NCBI GenBank assembly: GCA_021781255.1
Contig: JAJXXG010000067.1
Span: 1 to 8,597, forward strand
From: Acidobacteriota bacterium
GTDB taxonomy: Bacteria > Acidobacteriota > Terriglobia > Terriglobales > Acidobacteriaceae
Direction of reading: 5' to 3'
Length of the DNA stretch: 8,597 nucleotides
Shown: piece after piece, positions 1 to 5,700 of the stretch
How positions within the stretch are numbered: position 1 is the first letter of the stretch
Layout: every line of letters starts with the position of its first letter
Made by a program: the position numbers and the translations under genes
Notes under the pieces: generated by a model
The model's database searches: none
Seen by the model: the letters and a program-made list of their open reading frames with translations, nothing else
Told to the model about the DNA's origin: nothing

Positions 1-601
1 GGTTGGCCGGCGAGGCCGTTACCGCGCCCGACTTCAGCGTGAATTCGTACTGCTTCCACTCCGTGCCGATGCCGGAGACGGTCGCCGTCGCCAGCGCTTT
101 GCCGCTGTCGTCCGCCACCAGGCTCACGGTCACAGGGCCCGGATCGCCGCTTCCGGCCTTGGCGTAGAACGAGCCCTTGTACGTGGTGTTGGGCCGCACC
201 GCCATGCCCCAGTAGCCCGCGTTCAGCACGCCGGCCTGGTTGCGCGCGTCGGCCTTTTCCACATCGATGCGCATGCTGTTCTTCAAGGCGTCGCTGGGTC
301 CGGTCGTGTGGTCCGGCTCCATCTTCGCCGCCGCGTTGCCGTTCTCCACCAGGTACCAGTAGGGCACGCCGCTCCAGTCGTCGCGAAAGGTGCGGTTGCG
401 CACCATCTCCGCATACAACCCGCCGTCATAGGAGTAGTTAATCTCCTCGGTCATCAGGCCATAGAGCGTGGGACTCACAGCGTGATCCGGCTGGTTCGCG
501 TGGATGGTGAGCGTGGCAGGCGCGCCCTGCGCAACGAGCAGAGTTCCTCCAAGAAGCACGACAACCGCAGCCGCCGTTCTAGCAAACGTTTTCCCAATCA
601 T
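1..601 (-). CDS. Secreted alpha-L-arabinofuranosidase, GH51 type, N-terminal part (3' end outside window)
   Basis: An open frame of 200 codons runs from ATG at 601 off the left edge without a stop. Residues 1-29 form a Sec signal peptide: basic start (K4, R8), a hydrophobic core at about 10-24, and a small-residue cleavage region near AQG-APA, so the product should be exported. Residues 43-75 (SPTLYGLMTEEINYSYDGG, then the GLYAEMVRNRTF segment) match the N-terminus of GH51 arabinofuranosidases. Residues about 105-190 look like the beta-sandwich carbohydrate-binding insert (CBM4/9-like) these enzymes carry. The family removes terminal arabinofuranose from arabinan or arabinoxylan side chains. 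The catalytic glutamates of the barrel lie beyond the window, so activity cannot be judged. The start is supported by the signal peptide and by an AGGGAGA Shine-Dalgarno 6 nt upstream. Family call fairly sure; substrate inferred. Confidence 0.85.
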   Translation of the reverse strand, partial: MIGKTFARTAAAVVVLLGGTLLVAQGAPATLTIHANQPDHAVSPTLYGLMTEEINYSYDGGLYAEMVRNRTFRDDWSGVPYWYLVENGNAAAKMEPDHTTGPSDALKNSMRIDVEKADARNQAGVLNAGYWGMAVRPNTTYKGSFYAKAGSGDPGPVTVSLVADDSGKALATATVSGIGTEWKQYEFTLKSGAVTASPAN

Positions 602-607
602 CGACTT

Positions 608-614
608 TCTCCCT
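608..614 (-). promoter_or_regulatory. Ribosome binding site of the GH51 gene
   Basis: The minus strand reads AGGGAGA, 6 nt before the ATG at 601. It fixes the start that begins the signal peptide. Confidence 0.6.
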
Positions 615-632
615 GAGAAGCAGTGCCGCGCC

Positions 633-663
633 AGTATAGCGCACCAAGGCCCATCCTTGGGAA
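633..663 (-). promoter_or_regulatory. Candidate promoter of the GH51 gene
   Basis: The minus strand has a TATACT -10 box (633-638, 5/6 consensus). A TTCCCA element (658-663, 4/6) lies 19 nt upstream, a longer spacer than ideal. Transcription would begin about 25 nt before the start codon. The -10 is good; the -35 is weak, as expected for a regulated or activator-dependent gene. Confidence 0.35.
644..660. promoter_or_regulatory. Perfect inverted repeat, candidate operator in the GH51 promoter
   Basis: CCAAGG, a 5-nt spacer, then CCTTGG form a perfect dyad of two 6-bp arms. It lies in the spacer and partly on the -35 of the GH51 promoter candidate, where a bound repressor would block polymerase. 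Sugar-hydrolase genes are commonly controlled this way. No regulator can be named from the sequence. Confidence 0.3.
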
Positions 664-733
664 CGCGCCCGGCCGGGTGCTCGCGACGCCCTCCGCGGAT
701 TGGGATTCCATCGGCCCAAAGGCATGAATTCTG

Positions 734-762
734 TGGACTTCGGCCCGGCGCATTGCTAGCAT
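734..762 (+). promoter_or_regulatory. Candidate promoter placing the transcript start at the ATG of the SnoaL fusion gene
   Basis: TGGACT (734-739, 4/6) and TAGCAT (757-762, 4/6) are separated by 17 nt. Initiation about 7 nt past the -10 would fall at or next to the ATG at 769. No Shine-Dalgarno sequence precedes that ATG, so the mRNA could be leaderless. Both boxes are imperfect. Confidence 0.22.
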
Positions 763-768
763 CCGCAA

Positions 769-1650
769 ATGGCTCACAACTCTCTGCACGTCGTGGAACG
801 CTACACCGATGCGTGGAATCACCATGATTCGACTGCAATCGTGTCCCTCTTCGCCGAAGGTGGCACCTACAACGACCCGAAAACGCCCGGCCCGCTCTCT
901 GGAGCCGCCATCGGCGCGAATGCCGAGGCCCTCTGGGCAGCCTTCCCCGATCTTTCCTTCGAGACCGGCAGCATCACACACAACGACTCTGGCCTGATCT
1001 GTGCCGAGTGGCTGATGAAAGGAACCAACACAGGTTCGTTGAACGGGCTTCCACCCACCGGCATCGCCATTGAGCTGCCGGGAGCCGACTTCATTCAAGT
1101 GGAAGGCGACAAGATCCGGTCCGTCCAGGGCTATTTCGATAGCGCCGCAGTGCCCCGCGCTCTGGGACTCGACGTCATCATTCAACCCAACGCCATCGGC
1201 CCATTCTCTTTCGGAGTCAGCATGCGCGCGTCCAACGGCAATACCGCAACCCCGGGAGCCTTCAGCATCACCTGGATCGATGCCCGCACGGAGGAGGAAA
1301 AGCAGGAGGTGAGCGAGAGCGGCAGAAAGATCGTCACGGAGATGCTCTCGATGCCGGGATTCATCGGCTGGGTCAGCGCGAACGTCGGAAATCGCAAGAT
1401 GACGATCACCGCGTGGGAATCACCCGAAGCCACAGCCCAGCTGATGAAAAGCACTGAGCACCGCTCCGCAATGGAACGAGTAATGGAGGGCGGCCTGGGC
1501 GGCGGCGGCATAACCGGCGTGTGGGTTCCAGCCTGGTTAAATCGTCGCCTGGTGCGCTGTCCCTCGTGCGCCGGGATGATGGACGGCGAGAAAGCGCAAG
1601 GGAAGTGCGCTTGCGGCGCGGCTCTCCCAGACTTGCCTGCCTACTGGTGA
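769..1650 (+). CDS. Fusion protein: SnoaL/NTF2-like domain + ABM-like domain + C-terminal zinc ribbon
   Basis: The protein has 293 residues and neither a signal peptide nor membrane segments, so it is cytoplasmic. Residues 5-130 form a SnoaL-like (NTF2-fold) domain: an N-terminal helix with RYTDAWNHHD, the FAEGGTYNDP turn, the AFPDLSFE strand and a GDKIRSVQGYFD end. SnoaL relatives are polyketide cyclases or binding pockets for small hydrophobic ligands. Residues 162-255 resemble an antibiotic-biosynthesis-monooxygenase (ABM) ferredoxin-like unit: an FSITWIDAR strand, a long helix, a MPGFIGW segment and an ITAWESPE strand followed by a helix. Residues 264-283 hold C264, C267, C280 and C282 (CxxC-x12-CxC), a zinc-ribbon knuckle. 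A glycine-rich stretch (G241-G250) lies near the end of the ABM part. The gene is divergent from the GH51 gene. The reaction is unknown; it could be a cyclase/oxygenase or a stress-type small-molecule binder. Domain calls are by eye. Confidence 0.85.
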   Translation: MAHNSLHVVERYTDAWNHHDSTAIVSLFAEGGTYNDPKTPGPLSGAAIGANAEALWAAFPDLSFETGSITHNDSGLICAEWLMKGTNTGSLNGLPPTGIAIELPGADFIQVEGDKIRSVQGYFDSAAVPRALGLDVIIQPNAIGPFSFGVSMRASNGNTATPGAFSITWIDARTEEEKQEVSESGRKIVTEMLSMPGFIGWVSANVGNRKMTITAWESPEATAQLMKSTEHRSAMERVMEGGLGGGGITGVWVPAWLNRRLVRCPSCAGMMDGEKAQGKCACGAALPDLPAYW

Positions 1651-1803
1651 CGATCAGCTCCGCTGCAGCGAGCGTCGGCGCAGTATCAAGCTGCCGCCGA
1701 ATGCAGGCGGAGCCTCCGATCCGGCAAAGGGTACCAGAGAGTAATTGCCGGTTAGCCGACAATCCACGCAGAGCCAGCCGGACCCGCAAAAAATCGCAAA
1801 AGC
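1651..1803. other. Gap between convergent genes; one imperfect hairpin
   Basis: This 153-bp gap separates two genes that end toward each other. At 1744-1763, ATTGCCGG, loop TTAG and CCGACAAT form an 8-bp stem with one mismatch. Neither side is followed by a T-tract, so it is at best a weak two-way terminator. Nothing else is recognisable. Confidence 0.25.
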
Positions 1804-2076
1804 TCAGCTCGGCAAATTCGTGGTGCCGCTAATGAGCGAAACGTCAGAGTCGGAGTGGCTCAGGCGCTTCTCAATCCGATTTAACAGCCGTATGACGCTT
1901 CCAAGGGCAAACCATAGCAGCGTAGCGATAAGGGAACTCAAGACCATGAGCCAGACACCAGCGTCACTCGCGTTGGTAACCCCCGCCATTACAACGGCAA
2001 CCACTGGACAGAGGCACCCGACTACGCGTAGCACGATCACGATAGCCGGCAAGGAAGTTTCTGGTTCCGTGCTCAT
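1804..2076 (-). CDS. Small two-helix membrane protein of unknown function
   Basis: The protein has 90 residues. A polar N-terminus (1-9) is followed by transmembrane helix 1 (about 10-32, containing CLC at 21-23), a short polar loop (34-40), helix 2 (about 41-62), an amphipathic basic helix (RLLNRIEKRL, 63-72) and a Ser-rich hydrophilic tail. A GAGGAG Shine-Dalgarno (2085-2092) lies 8 nt before the ATG, which together with the clear two-helix pattern supports a real gene. It starts 39 nt after the stop of the EndoIII-like gene on the same strand, so the two are probably co-transcribed. I recognise no family. The amphipathic helix after helix 2 could lie along the membrane or mediate oligomerisation. 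The reading frame could in principle be chance, but the hydropathy pattern argues against that. Confidence 0.6.
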   Translation of the reverse strand: MSTEPETSLPAIVIVLRVVGCLCPVVAVVMAGVTNASDAGVWLMVLSSLIATLLWFALGSVIRLLNRIEKRLSHSDSDVSLISGTTNLPS

Positions 2077-2084
2077 GGGACTCG

Positions 2085-2092
2085 CTCCTCTT
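2085..2092 (-). promoter_or_regulatory. Ribosome binding site of the small membrane protein
   Basis: The minus strand reads AAGAGGAG, 8 nt before the ATG at 2076. It is the main evidence that this short frame is translated. Confidence 0.6.
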
Positions 2093-2115
2093 CTCAGAAT
2101 GGACTCCCGAAACTC

Positions 2116-2874
2116 TCAAATCGCTGAACTGCCGCCGGTTCCTTCGGCACCATGCCGGTGATAGTAGTCACAGTGTGGTCGTAAGTAGCAGCTTTCGCAA
2201 CTTGGATTCGTGGGTCGGCAATAGGATTTCCCGACGCTCCACAGGGGCAGATCGAGGCTCCACGGGTCGGCGTTCAGAGTTCGGGCCAGTTGAATGGCCT
2301 TGGCAGCTTCGGAAGCCTTGATTTCTTCACCATAGACAACGCGACCGAGTACACGCCGGATGTGAAGGTCGGCCTTTACGTCGCCTGAGTCGCCCTTGAT
2401 CTGATCGCAGTCGCGCAACGCGCCAATGATCATGCGGGAAATTTGATCGCCTGAACCTAGCGCCCAAAGATGAATGAGTGCCTCGAAAGGGGATTTGTCA
2501 GCCCAGATTCTCCGAGCGTCGCCATCGTACCGAGCGCAGATGTCGTTTGCTATTGCCCACAGGCGCCTGTAGCCTCTGTGAAACCGGTGCGGCCGACCGA
2601 ATTCCTCGTATCTCGAATCCCATTGATCTTTTGAGAAGGAGCTGATCGTCGTCCAGATGTCGTCCGGATCGCCGAGCTTCCTGGCAAGTTCCTCGCCTTT
2701 CCGCCACGCTACGTCGGCATCCCATTGCCAATCAAGAAGACAACACAGCAGGAATCTATTCGCGACTCCCTTTGGACACGCCGCTCCCTTGAGGTGTGAA
2801 ATATCGCCCCAGTCGGCCTTACTGCCCCCATTCTCCAAAAGGAGGGCAGCAATTCTGTCGAGATCGTTCCCCAT
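2116..2874 (-). CDS. Endonuclease III-like (HhH-GPD superfamily) protein with [4Fe-4S] cluster loop, catalytic lysine absent
   Basis: The protein has 252 residues. C219, C226, C229 and C235 are spaced C-x6-C-x2-C-x5-C, exactly the cluster loop of EndoIII/MutY glycosylases, and are preceded by a tryptophan/leucine-rich helix (PWSLDLPLW). Residues 138-151 (ALGSGDQISRMIIG) occupy the place of the helix-hairpin-helix LPGVGRKTA motif. The Gly-x-Gly is kept, but the lysine that makes EndoIII a bifunctional glycosylase/lyase is Gln or Ile here, by my alignment. D169 in KADLH fits the conserved catalytic Asp of VDTH. The N-terminal 110 residues are rich in Trp and Arg and do not look like canonical Nth. 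It would bind DNA and perhaps excise a base without lyase activity, or serve a non-catalytic role. It is not the housekeeping nth. It is followed by a small membrane-protein gene. GC is lower than in the neighbouring genes. The start is supported by a GGGGAGGGG ribosome site. Confidence 0.85.
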   Translation of the reverse strand: MGNDLDRIAALLLENGGSKADWGDISHLKGAACPKGVANRFLLCCLLDWQWDADVAWRKGEELARKLGDPDDIWTTISSFSKDQWDSRYEEFGRPHRFHRGYRRLWAIANDICARYDGDARRIWADKSPFEALIHLWALGSGDQISRMIIGALRDCDQIKGDSGDVKADLHIRRVLGRVVYGEEIKASEAAKAIQLARTLNADPWSLDLPLWSVGKSYCRPTNPSCESCYLRPHCDYYHRHGAEGTGGSSAI

Positions 2875-2881
2875 GCGAGTG

Positions 2882-2890
2882 CCCCTCCCC
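2882..2890 (-). promoter_or_regulatory. Ribosome binding site of the EndoIII-like gene
   Basis: The minus strand reads GGGGAGGGG, 7 nt before the ATG at 2874. It is strong and fixes the start codon. Confidence 0.6.
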
Positions 2891-2918
2891 AGCTTCGGCG
2901 AACTGAGCGATCAGGAAA

Positions 2919-2936
2919 TCGGAAACGTCGGAAACG
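2919..2936. repeat. Perfect 9-bp tandem repeat at the presumed transcription start
   Basis: TCGGAAACG occurs twice head to tail (2919-2927 and 2928-2936). It sits at about +1 to +17 of the promoter proposed for the EndoIII-like gene. Direct repeats at this position can be operator half-sites, but a chance duplication is also possible. Confidence 0.4.
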
Positions 2937-2941
2937 GAGGA

Positions 2942-2970
2942 ATTATAGGCCCTTTTTTCCCCGCCAACAA
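2942..2970 (-). promoter_or_regulatory. Promoter of the EndoIII-like/membrane-protein unit
   Basis: The minus strand has TTGTTG (2965-2970, 3/6), a 17-nt spacer with an A6 run, and a perfect TATAAT (2942-2947). Transcription would start near 2935, leaving a leader of about 60 nt. This is the best sigma-70 -10 in the window. The unit therefore has its own promoter and does not depend on read-through from mnmA. Confidence 0.55.
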
Positions 2971-3100
2971 GCCACCGTTGGAACCCAAGTGCGCGATGCG
3001 GCCGACCGCCAATCCGGAAGTTACGATTCGGAATGGATGCAAAGCCAGGCTTCACTCCGGTGCAGAAGTGCTCTCCCGGGCATTGCGGAGTGGGACCGGG

Positions 3101-4216
3101 TCAGACGATCCAGCCGCCGCCCACCACTTCGTCGCCGTCGTAGAAGACGGCTGATTGGCCGGGCGTGACGGCACGCTGCGGCTCGTCGAAGGTGGCCACG
3201 GCCTCGCCGTCGGCTCCCGGCTCTAGCGTGGCCCAGGCCGGCTCGTGCCGGTGGCGAATCTTGATCTTCACGCGCATCGGCGCAGTCAGCGCGGCAATGC
3301 TGATCCAGTTCAGATCGCGGGCGCGCAGCGTGCGGGTGGCCAGCTCGGCGTCCGCGCCCACCGTCACGCGATGGCTGGCCGGGTCAATCTGCAGCACGTA
3401 CAGCGGCGACGGCGAAGCGACGCCCAGCCCCTTGCGCTGGCCCACAGTGAAATTCGAAATGCCCTCGTGCCGCCCCAGCACCTCGCCCGAGGAGGCGACA
3501 AGCTCACCCGCCGTCTCCGGCATCCGCTCGCCCTGCTCTTCCAAATACGCCGTGAGGAACTGCTTGTAGTCGCCGCCGGGAATGAAGCAGATCTCCTGCG
3601 AATCGGGCTTTTCGGCCAGCGCCAGCCCCTGCTGCCGCGCCTGCGCGCGCACCTCGGGCTTGGTCAGCCGGCCCAGCGGGAAGAGCGTGTGCGCCAACTG
3701 CTCCTGCGTGAGGCCGAAGAGGAAGTACGTCTGATCCTTGGCGAGATCCGCAGGGCGCTTCAGGATCCACCGCCCGCGCCGCTCGTCATACTCGTTCACC
3801 GCGTAGTGGCCTGTGGCGATGCGGCTTGCGCCAATGCTGCGCGCGGTCTTCAAAAGCTGGTCAAACTTCAGGTGGTTGTTGCAGAGCGAGCAGGGAATCG
3901 GCGTGCGCCCCGCCAGGTACTCGCGCACAAAGGGCCGGACAACATCCTGCTCAAAGCGCTCTTCCTGCTTCACAACGTAGTAGGGAATCCCCAGATGCTC
4001 CGCCACGCGCCGCGCGTCATACACATCGTCCAGCGAGCAGCAGCGCCCGGCCTTCGGCGCCTCGGGAATGCCGTGCCGCCCGGCCAGCCGCGTCTGATCC
4101 CAGAGCTGCAGGGTCAGCCCCACCACCTGGCCGCCGCTCTGCGCGAGCATCGCAGCAACCGTCGAGGAGTCCACCCCTCCGGACATGGCTACGGCAATCG
4201 TGTTCTGCTCAGGCAT
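3101..4216 (-). CDS. mnmA: tRNA-specific 2-thiouridylase MnmA
   Basis: The 371-residue protein is of usual length. MnmA activates U34 of Lys, Glu and Gln tRNAs with ATP and inserts sulfur to give s2U34 in the cytoplasm. The PP-loop SGGVDSS is at 12-18. The first catalytic cysteine is C112 in LCNNHLKFD and the second is C210 in SQEICFIPGG. The central domain has TGHYA (135-139), KDQTYFLFGL (160-169) and the FTVGQRKGLG segment (256-265); a beta-barrel domain makes up the C-terminus. C109 precedes C112 as CxxC, giving the CxxC + Cys set of the iron-sulfur-dependent MnmA class rather than the DxxC + Cys set. C59 and C60 are an additional pair in the N-domain. It lies 50 nt downstream of a cysteine desulfurase gene on the same strand, so the two are almost certainly co-transcribed. 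The Shine-Dalgarno is modest (AAGAAGAG at 4221-4228, 4 nt before the ATG). Confidence 0.97.
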   Translation of the reverse strand: MPEQNTIAVAMSGGVDSSTVAAMLAQSGGQVVGLTLQLWDQTRLAGRHGIPEAPKAGRCCSLDDVYDARRVAEHLGIPYYVVKQEERFEQDVVRPFVREYLAGRTPIPCSLCNNHLKFDQLLKTARSIGASRIATGHYAVNEYDERRGRWILKRPADLAKDQTYFLFGLTQEQLAHTLFPLGRLTKPEVRAQARQQGLALAEKPDSQEICFIPGGDYKQFLTAYLEEQGERMPETAGELVASSGEVLGRHEGISNFTVGQRKGLGVASPSPLYVLQIDPASHRVTVGADAELATRTLRARDLNWISIAALTAPMRVKIKIRHRHEPAWATLEPGADGEAVATFDEPQRAVTPGQSAVFYDGDEVVGGGWIV

Positions 4217-4266
4217 CGTGCTCTTCTTTTAGATGAATCCCGTATCGAAACTGCTGAAAATTCCGG

Positions 4267-5460
4267 TTAGCCCAGCGTTCCCGCCGCCACGGGCGAAATG
4301 GCCCGCAATCGCTCCACGGCCTCCGTCACAACCCGCAGCACGCGGTCCACATCGGCATCGGTAGCGGTCTTCAGCAGGCTGAAGCGCAGGCTGGCGCGCG
4401 CCCGGTTCTTGTTGAGCCCCATGGCCAGCAGCACGTGGCTCGGCTCCGTGGCGCCGGAGTGGCACGCCGACCCGCCTGAAACCGCCACGCCCTTCAGATC
4501 CAGCGCGATGACCAACGCCTCGCCCTCAAGCTGGTCAAACCAGATGTTCGTCGTGTTGGCCGCGCGCGCAACCGGCTTGCCGTCCTCGCCTGCGCCATTC
4601 AGCCCCGTGCCCGGCATCTTCAGAATCTCCGCTTCCAGCCGGTCGCGCAGCCGCGCTACGCGATCCAATGTGCCGTCTTCCAGGCTCTCCATGGCCAGCT
4701 GGGCGGCCTTGGCCAGCCCCACAATGCCGGCCACATTCTCCGTGCCCGCGCGACGGCGGCGCTCATGGCTTCCGCCCACCAGCAGGCTTTCCACCGGCGT
4801 CCCGCGGCGCACAAACATCGCTCCCACGCCCTTGGGCGCGTGCATCTTGTGTCCGCTGATGCTCAGTAGATGGCAGCCAATCCGCCGGACATCCAGCGGA
4901 ATCTTGCCCGCGCCCTGCACGGCGTCAATATGGAAGTACGCGCCCGCCTCGGCGGCAATTCTGCCAATGGCCTCAACCGGTTGCAAGACTCCCGTCTCGT
5001 TGTTGGCCAGCATCACGCTGATCAGCCGGGTCTCTGGCCGCAGCGCGCGGCGAATCTCTTCCGGGTCCATCAGCCCGCTCACCAGCGGAGCCACATACGT
5101 CACCTCAACGCCCCGCGCAGCCAGCCGCTGGGCCGCCTGCAGCACCGCCGAGTGCTCAATCGCCGTGGTAATCAGGTGGTCGCCGGGACGCAGCAGCCCA
5201 AACAGAGCCGTGTTGTCCCCCTCCGTGCCACCGGAGTTGAACACCACCTCTGCGTCGTGGCAGTGGAAGAACTCCGCCATCGTCTCCCGTGCGCGATCAA
5301 TCGCGGTCCTTGCCCGCTGGCCTTCCATGTGGATCGAGGAGGCGTTTCCAAAGTGTTCAATCCAATAGGGATGCATCGCCTGCACCACCTCGGGCAGCAG
5401 AGGCGTGGTGGCATTGCCATCCATGTAGACGCGAACCGGCTGCCAGGACCCATGCGCCAT
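4267..5460 (-). CDS. Cysteine desulfurase (NifS/IscS type, PLP-dependent)
   Basis: The protein has 397 residues, normal for class V aminotransferase-fold desulfurases. It converts cysteine to alanine and carries the sulfur as a persulfide. Visible residues: the start strand YMDGNATTP (12-20), SGGTE (76-80) for PLP phosphate binding, H103 stacking on PLP (IEHSAV), NNETG (153-157), D179 and Q182 contacting the cofactor (HIDAVQ), the Schiff-base lysine K205 (SGHKMHAPKG), the RAGTENVAG loop (237-245) and the catalytic cysteine C333 (SGGSACHSG). The frame is open up to 5580, but the ATG at 5460 is preferred: it has a GGGGAG site 8 nt upstream, the fold starts a few residues later, and the longer version would begin inside the promoter. 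mnmA follows at 50 nt, suggesting a dedicated sulfur donor for tRNA thiolation, as with the YrvO-MnmA pair of Bacillus subtilis. No iscU or iscA is nearby, so a wider Fe-S role is neither shown nor excluded. Confidence 0.95.
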   Translation of the reverse strand: MAHGSWQPVRVYMDGNATTPLLPEVVQAMHPYWIEHFGNASSIHMEGQRARTAIDRARETMAEFFHCHDAEVVFNSGGTEGDNTALFGLLRPGDHLITTAIEHSAVLQAAQRLAARGVEVTYVAPLVSGLMDPEEIRRALRPETRLISVMLANNETGVLQPVEAIGRIAAEAGAYFHIDAVQGAGKIPLDVRRIGCHLLSISGHKMHAPKGVGAMFVRRGTPVESLLVGGSHERRRRAGTENVAGIVGLAKAAQLAMESLEDGTLDRVARLRDRLEAEILKMPGTGLNGAGEDGKPVARAANTTNIWFDQLEGEALVIALDLKGVAVSGGSACHSGATEPSHVLLAMGLNKNRARASLRFSLLKTATDADVDRVLRVVTEAVERLRAISPVAAGTLG

Positions 5461-5468
5461 ATCGATAA

Positions 5469-5474
5469 CTCCCC
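5469..5474 (-). promoter_or_regulatory. Ribosome binding site deciding the cysteine desulfurase start
   Basis: The minus strand reads GGGGAG, 8 nt before the ATG at 5460. It favours this start over the in-frame ATG codons at 5580 and 5577. Confidence 0.65.
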
Positions 5475-5534
5475 ATCTTCGAGGGTACCACGACCCCTGA
5501 TTGCGAAGCCCCGGCCGCCTGACCGCCGATGTTG

Positions 5535-5546
5535 GCAAGTGCTTGC
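5535..5546. promoter_or_regulatory. Dyad in the desulfurase leader, possible operator
   Basis: GCAAG-TG-CTTGC is a perfect 12-bp palindrome about 25-35 nt downstream of the inferred transcription start of the desulfurase-mnmA operon. It could be an operator or a small leader hairpin. It does not look like an IscR site. Confidence 0.25.
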
Positions 5547-5575
5547 AGGTTGCCTGACCGGATCCATCTCGCGGC

Positions 5576-5603
5576 ATCATCGGGCCTGATACTTTGGTGT
5601 CAA
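5576..5603 (-). promoter_or_regulatory. Promoter of the cysteine desulfurase-mnmA operon
   Basis: The minus strand has a perfect TTGACA -35 (5598-5603), a 16-nt spacer and GATGAT (5576-5581, 4/6). Initiation near 5569 would leave a leader of about 110 nt before the ATG at 5460. Confidence 0.5.
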
Positions 5604-5632
5604 CGTATTTTTACCGCAATCCGTGGGCAGGC

Positions 5633-5641
5633 TGGTATATT
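5633..5641 (+). promoter_or_regulatory. Extended -10 promoter of the UpxY-like gene
   Basis: TGG-TATATT is a TGn extended -10 with a 5/6 hexamer. No good -35 lies 16-18 nt upstream, as is typical of extended -10 promoters. Initiation near 5648 puts it about 50 nt before the first TTG start of the antiterminator gene. It is back to back with the desulfurase promoter. Confidence 0.4.
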
Positions 5642-5700
5642 GAGGACGCAGGAGCTACCCCGCTCCGGTTCGGCACATATCGCTCAATGGATGGAAGCGC

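Noticed and set aside
598..1185. A long open frame (195 codons) on the minus strand opposite the SnoaL fusion gene
   Set aside because: It is antisense to a gene with recognisable domains, has no family resemblance, and is expected in GC-rich DNA where stops are rare.
1744..1763. Hairpin between the convergent genes as a bidirectional terminator
   Set aside because: The stem has a mismatch and neither strand has a following T-tract; kept only as a note in the gap entry.
3053..3092. CACTCCG ... CGGAGTG inverted repeat downstream of mnmA as a terminator
   Set aside because: The loop is 26 nt and no T-tract follows on the minus strand, so it does not fit an intrinsic terminator.
3245..4270. 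A 341-codon frame on the plus strand opposite mnmA
   Set aside because: It is the complement of a certain gene; its composition (Arg/Leu/Ala/His-rich, no fold pattern) is that of a shadow frame.
4298..5368. A 356-codon frame on the plus strand opposite the cysteine desulfurase
   Set aside because: Ser/Arg/Ala-rich shadow of a gene whose active-site residues are all visible on the other strand.
5461..5580. A 40-residue N-terminal extension of the cysteine desulfurase starting at 5580
   Set aside because: It would begin inside the best promoter candidate, has no ribosome site and no resemblance to the family; the ATG at 5460 has GGGGAG at ideal spacing.
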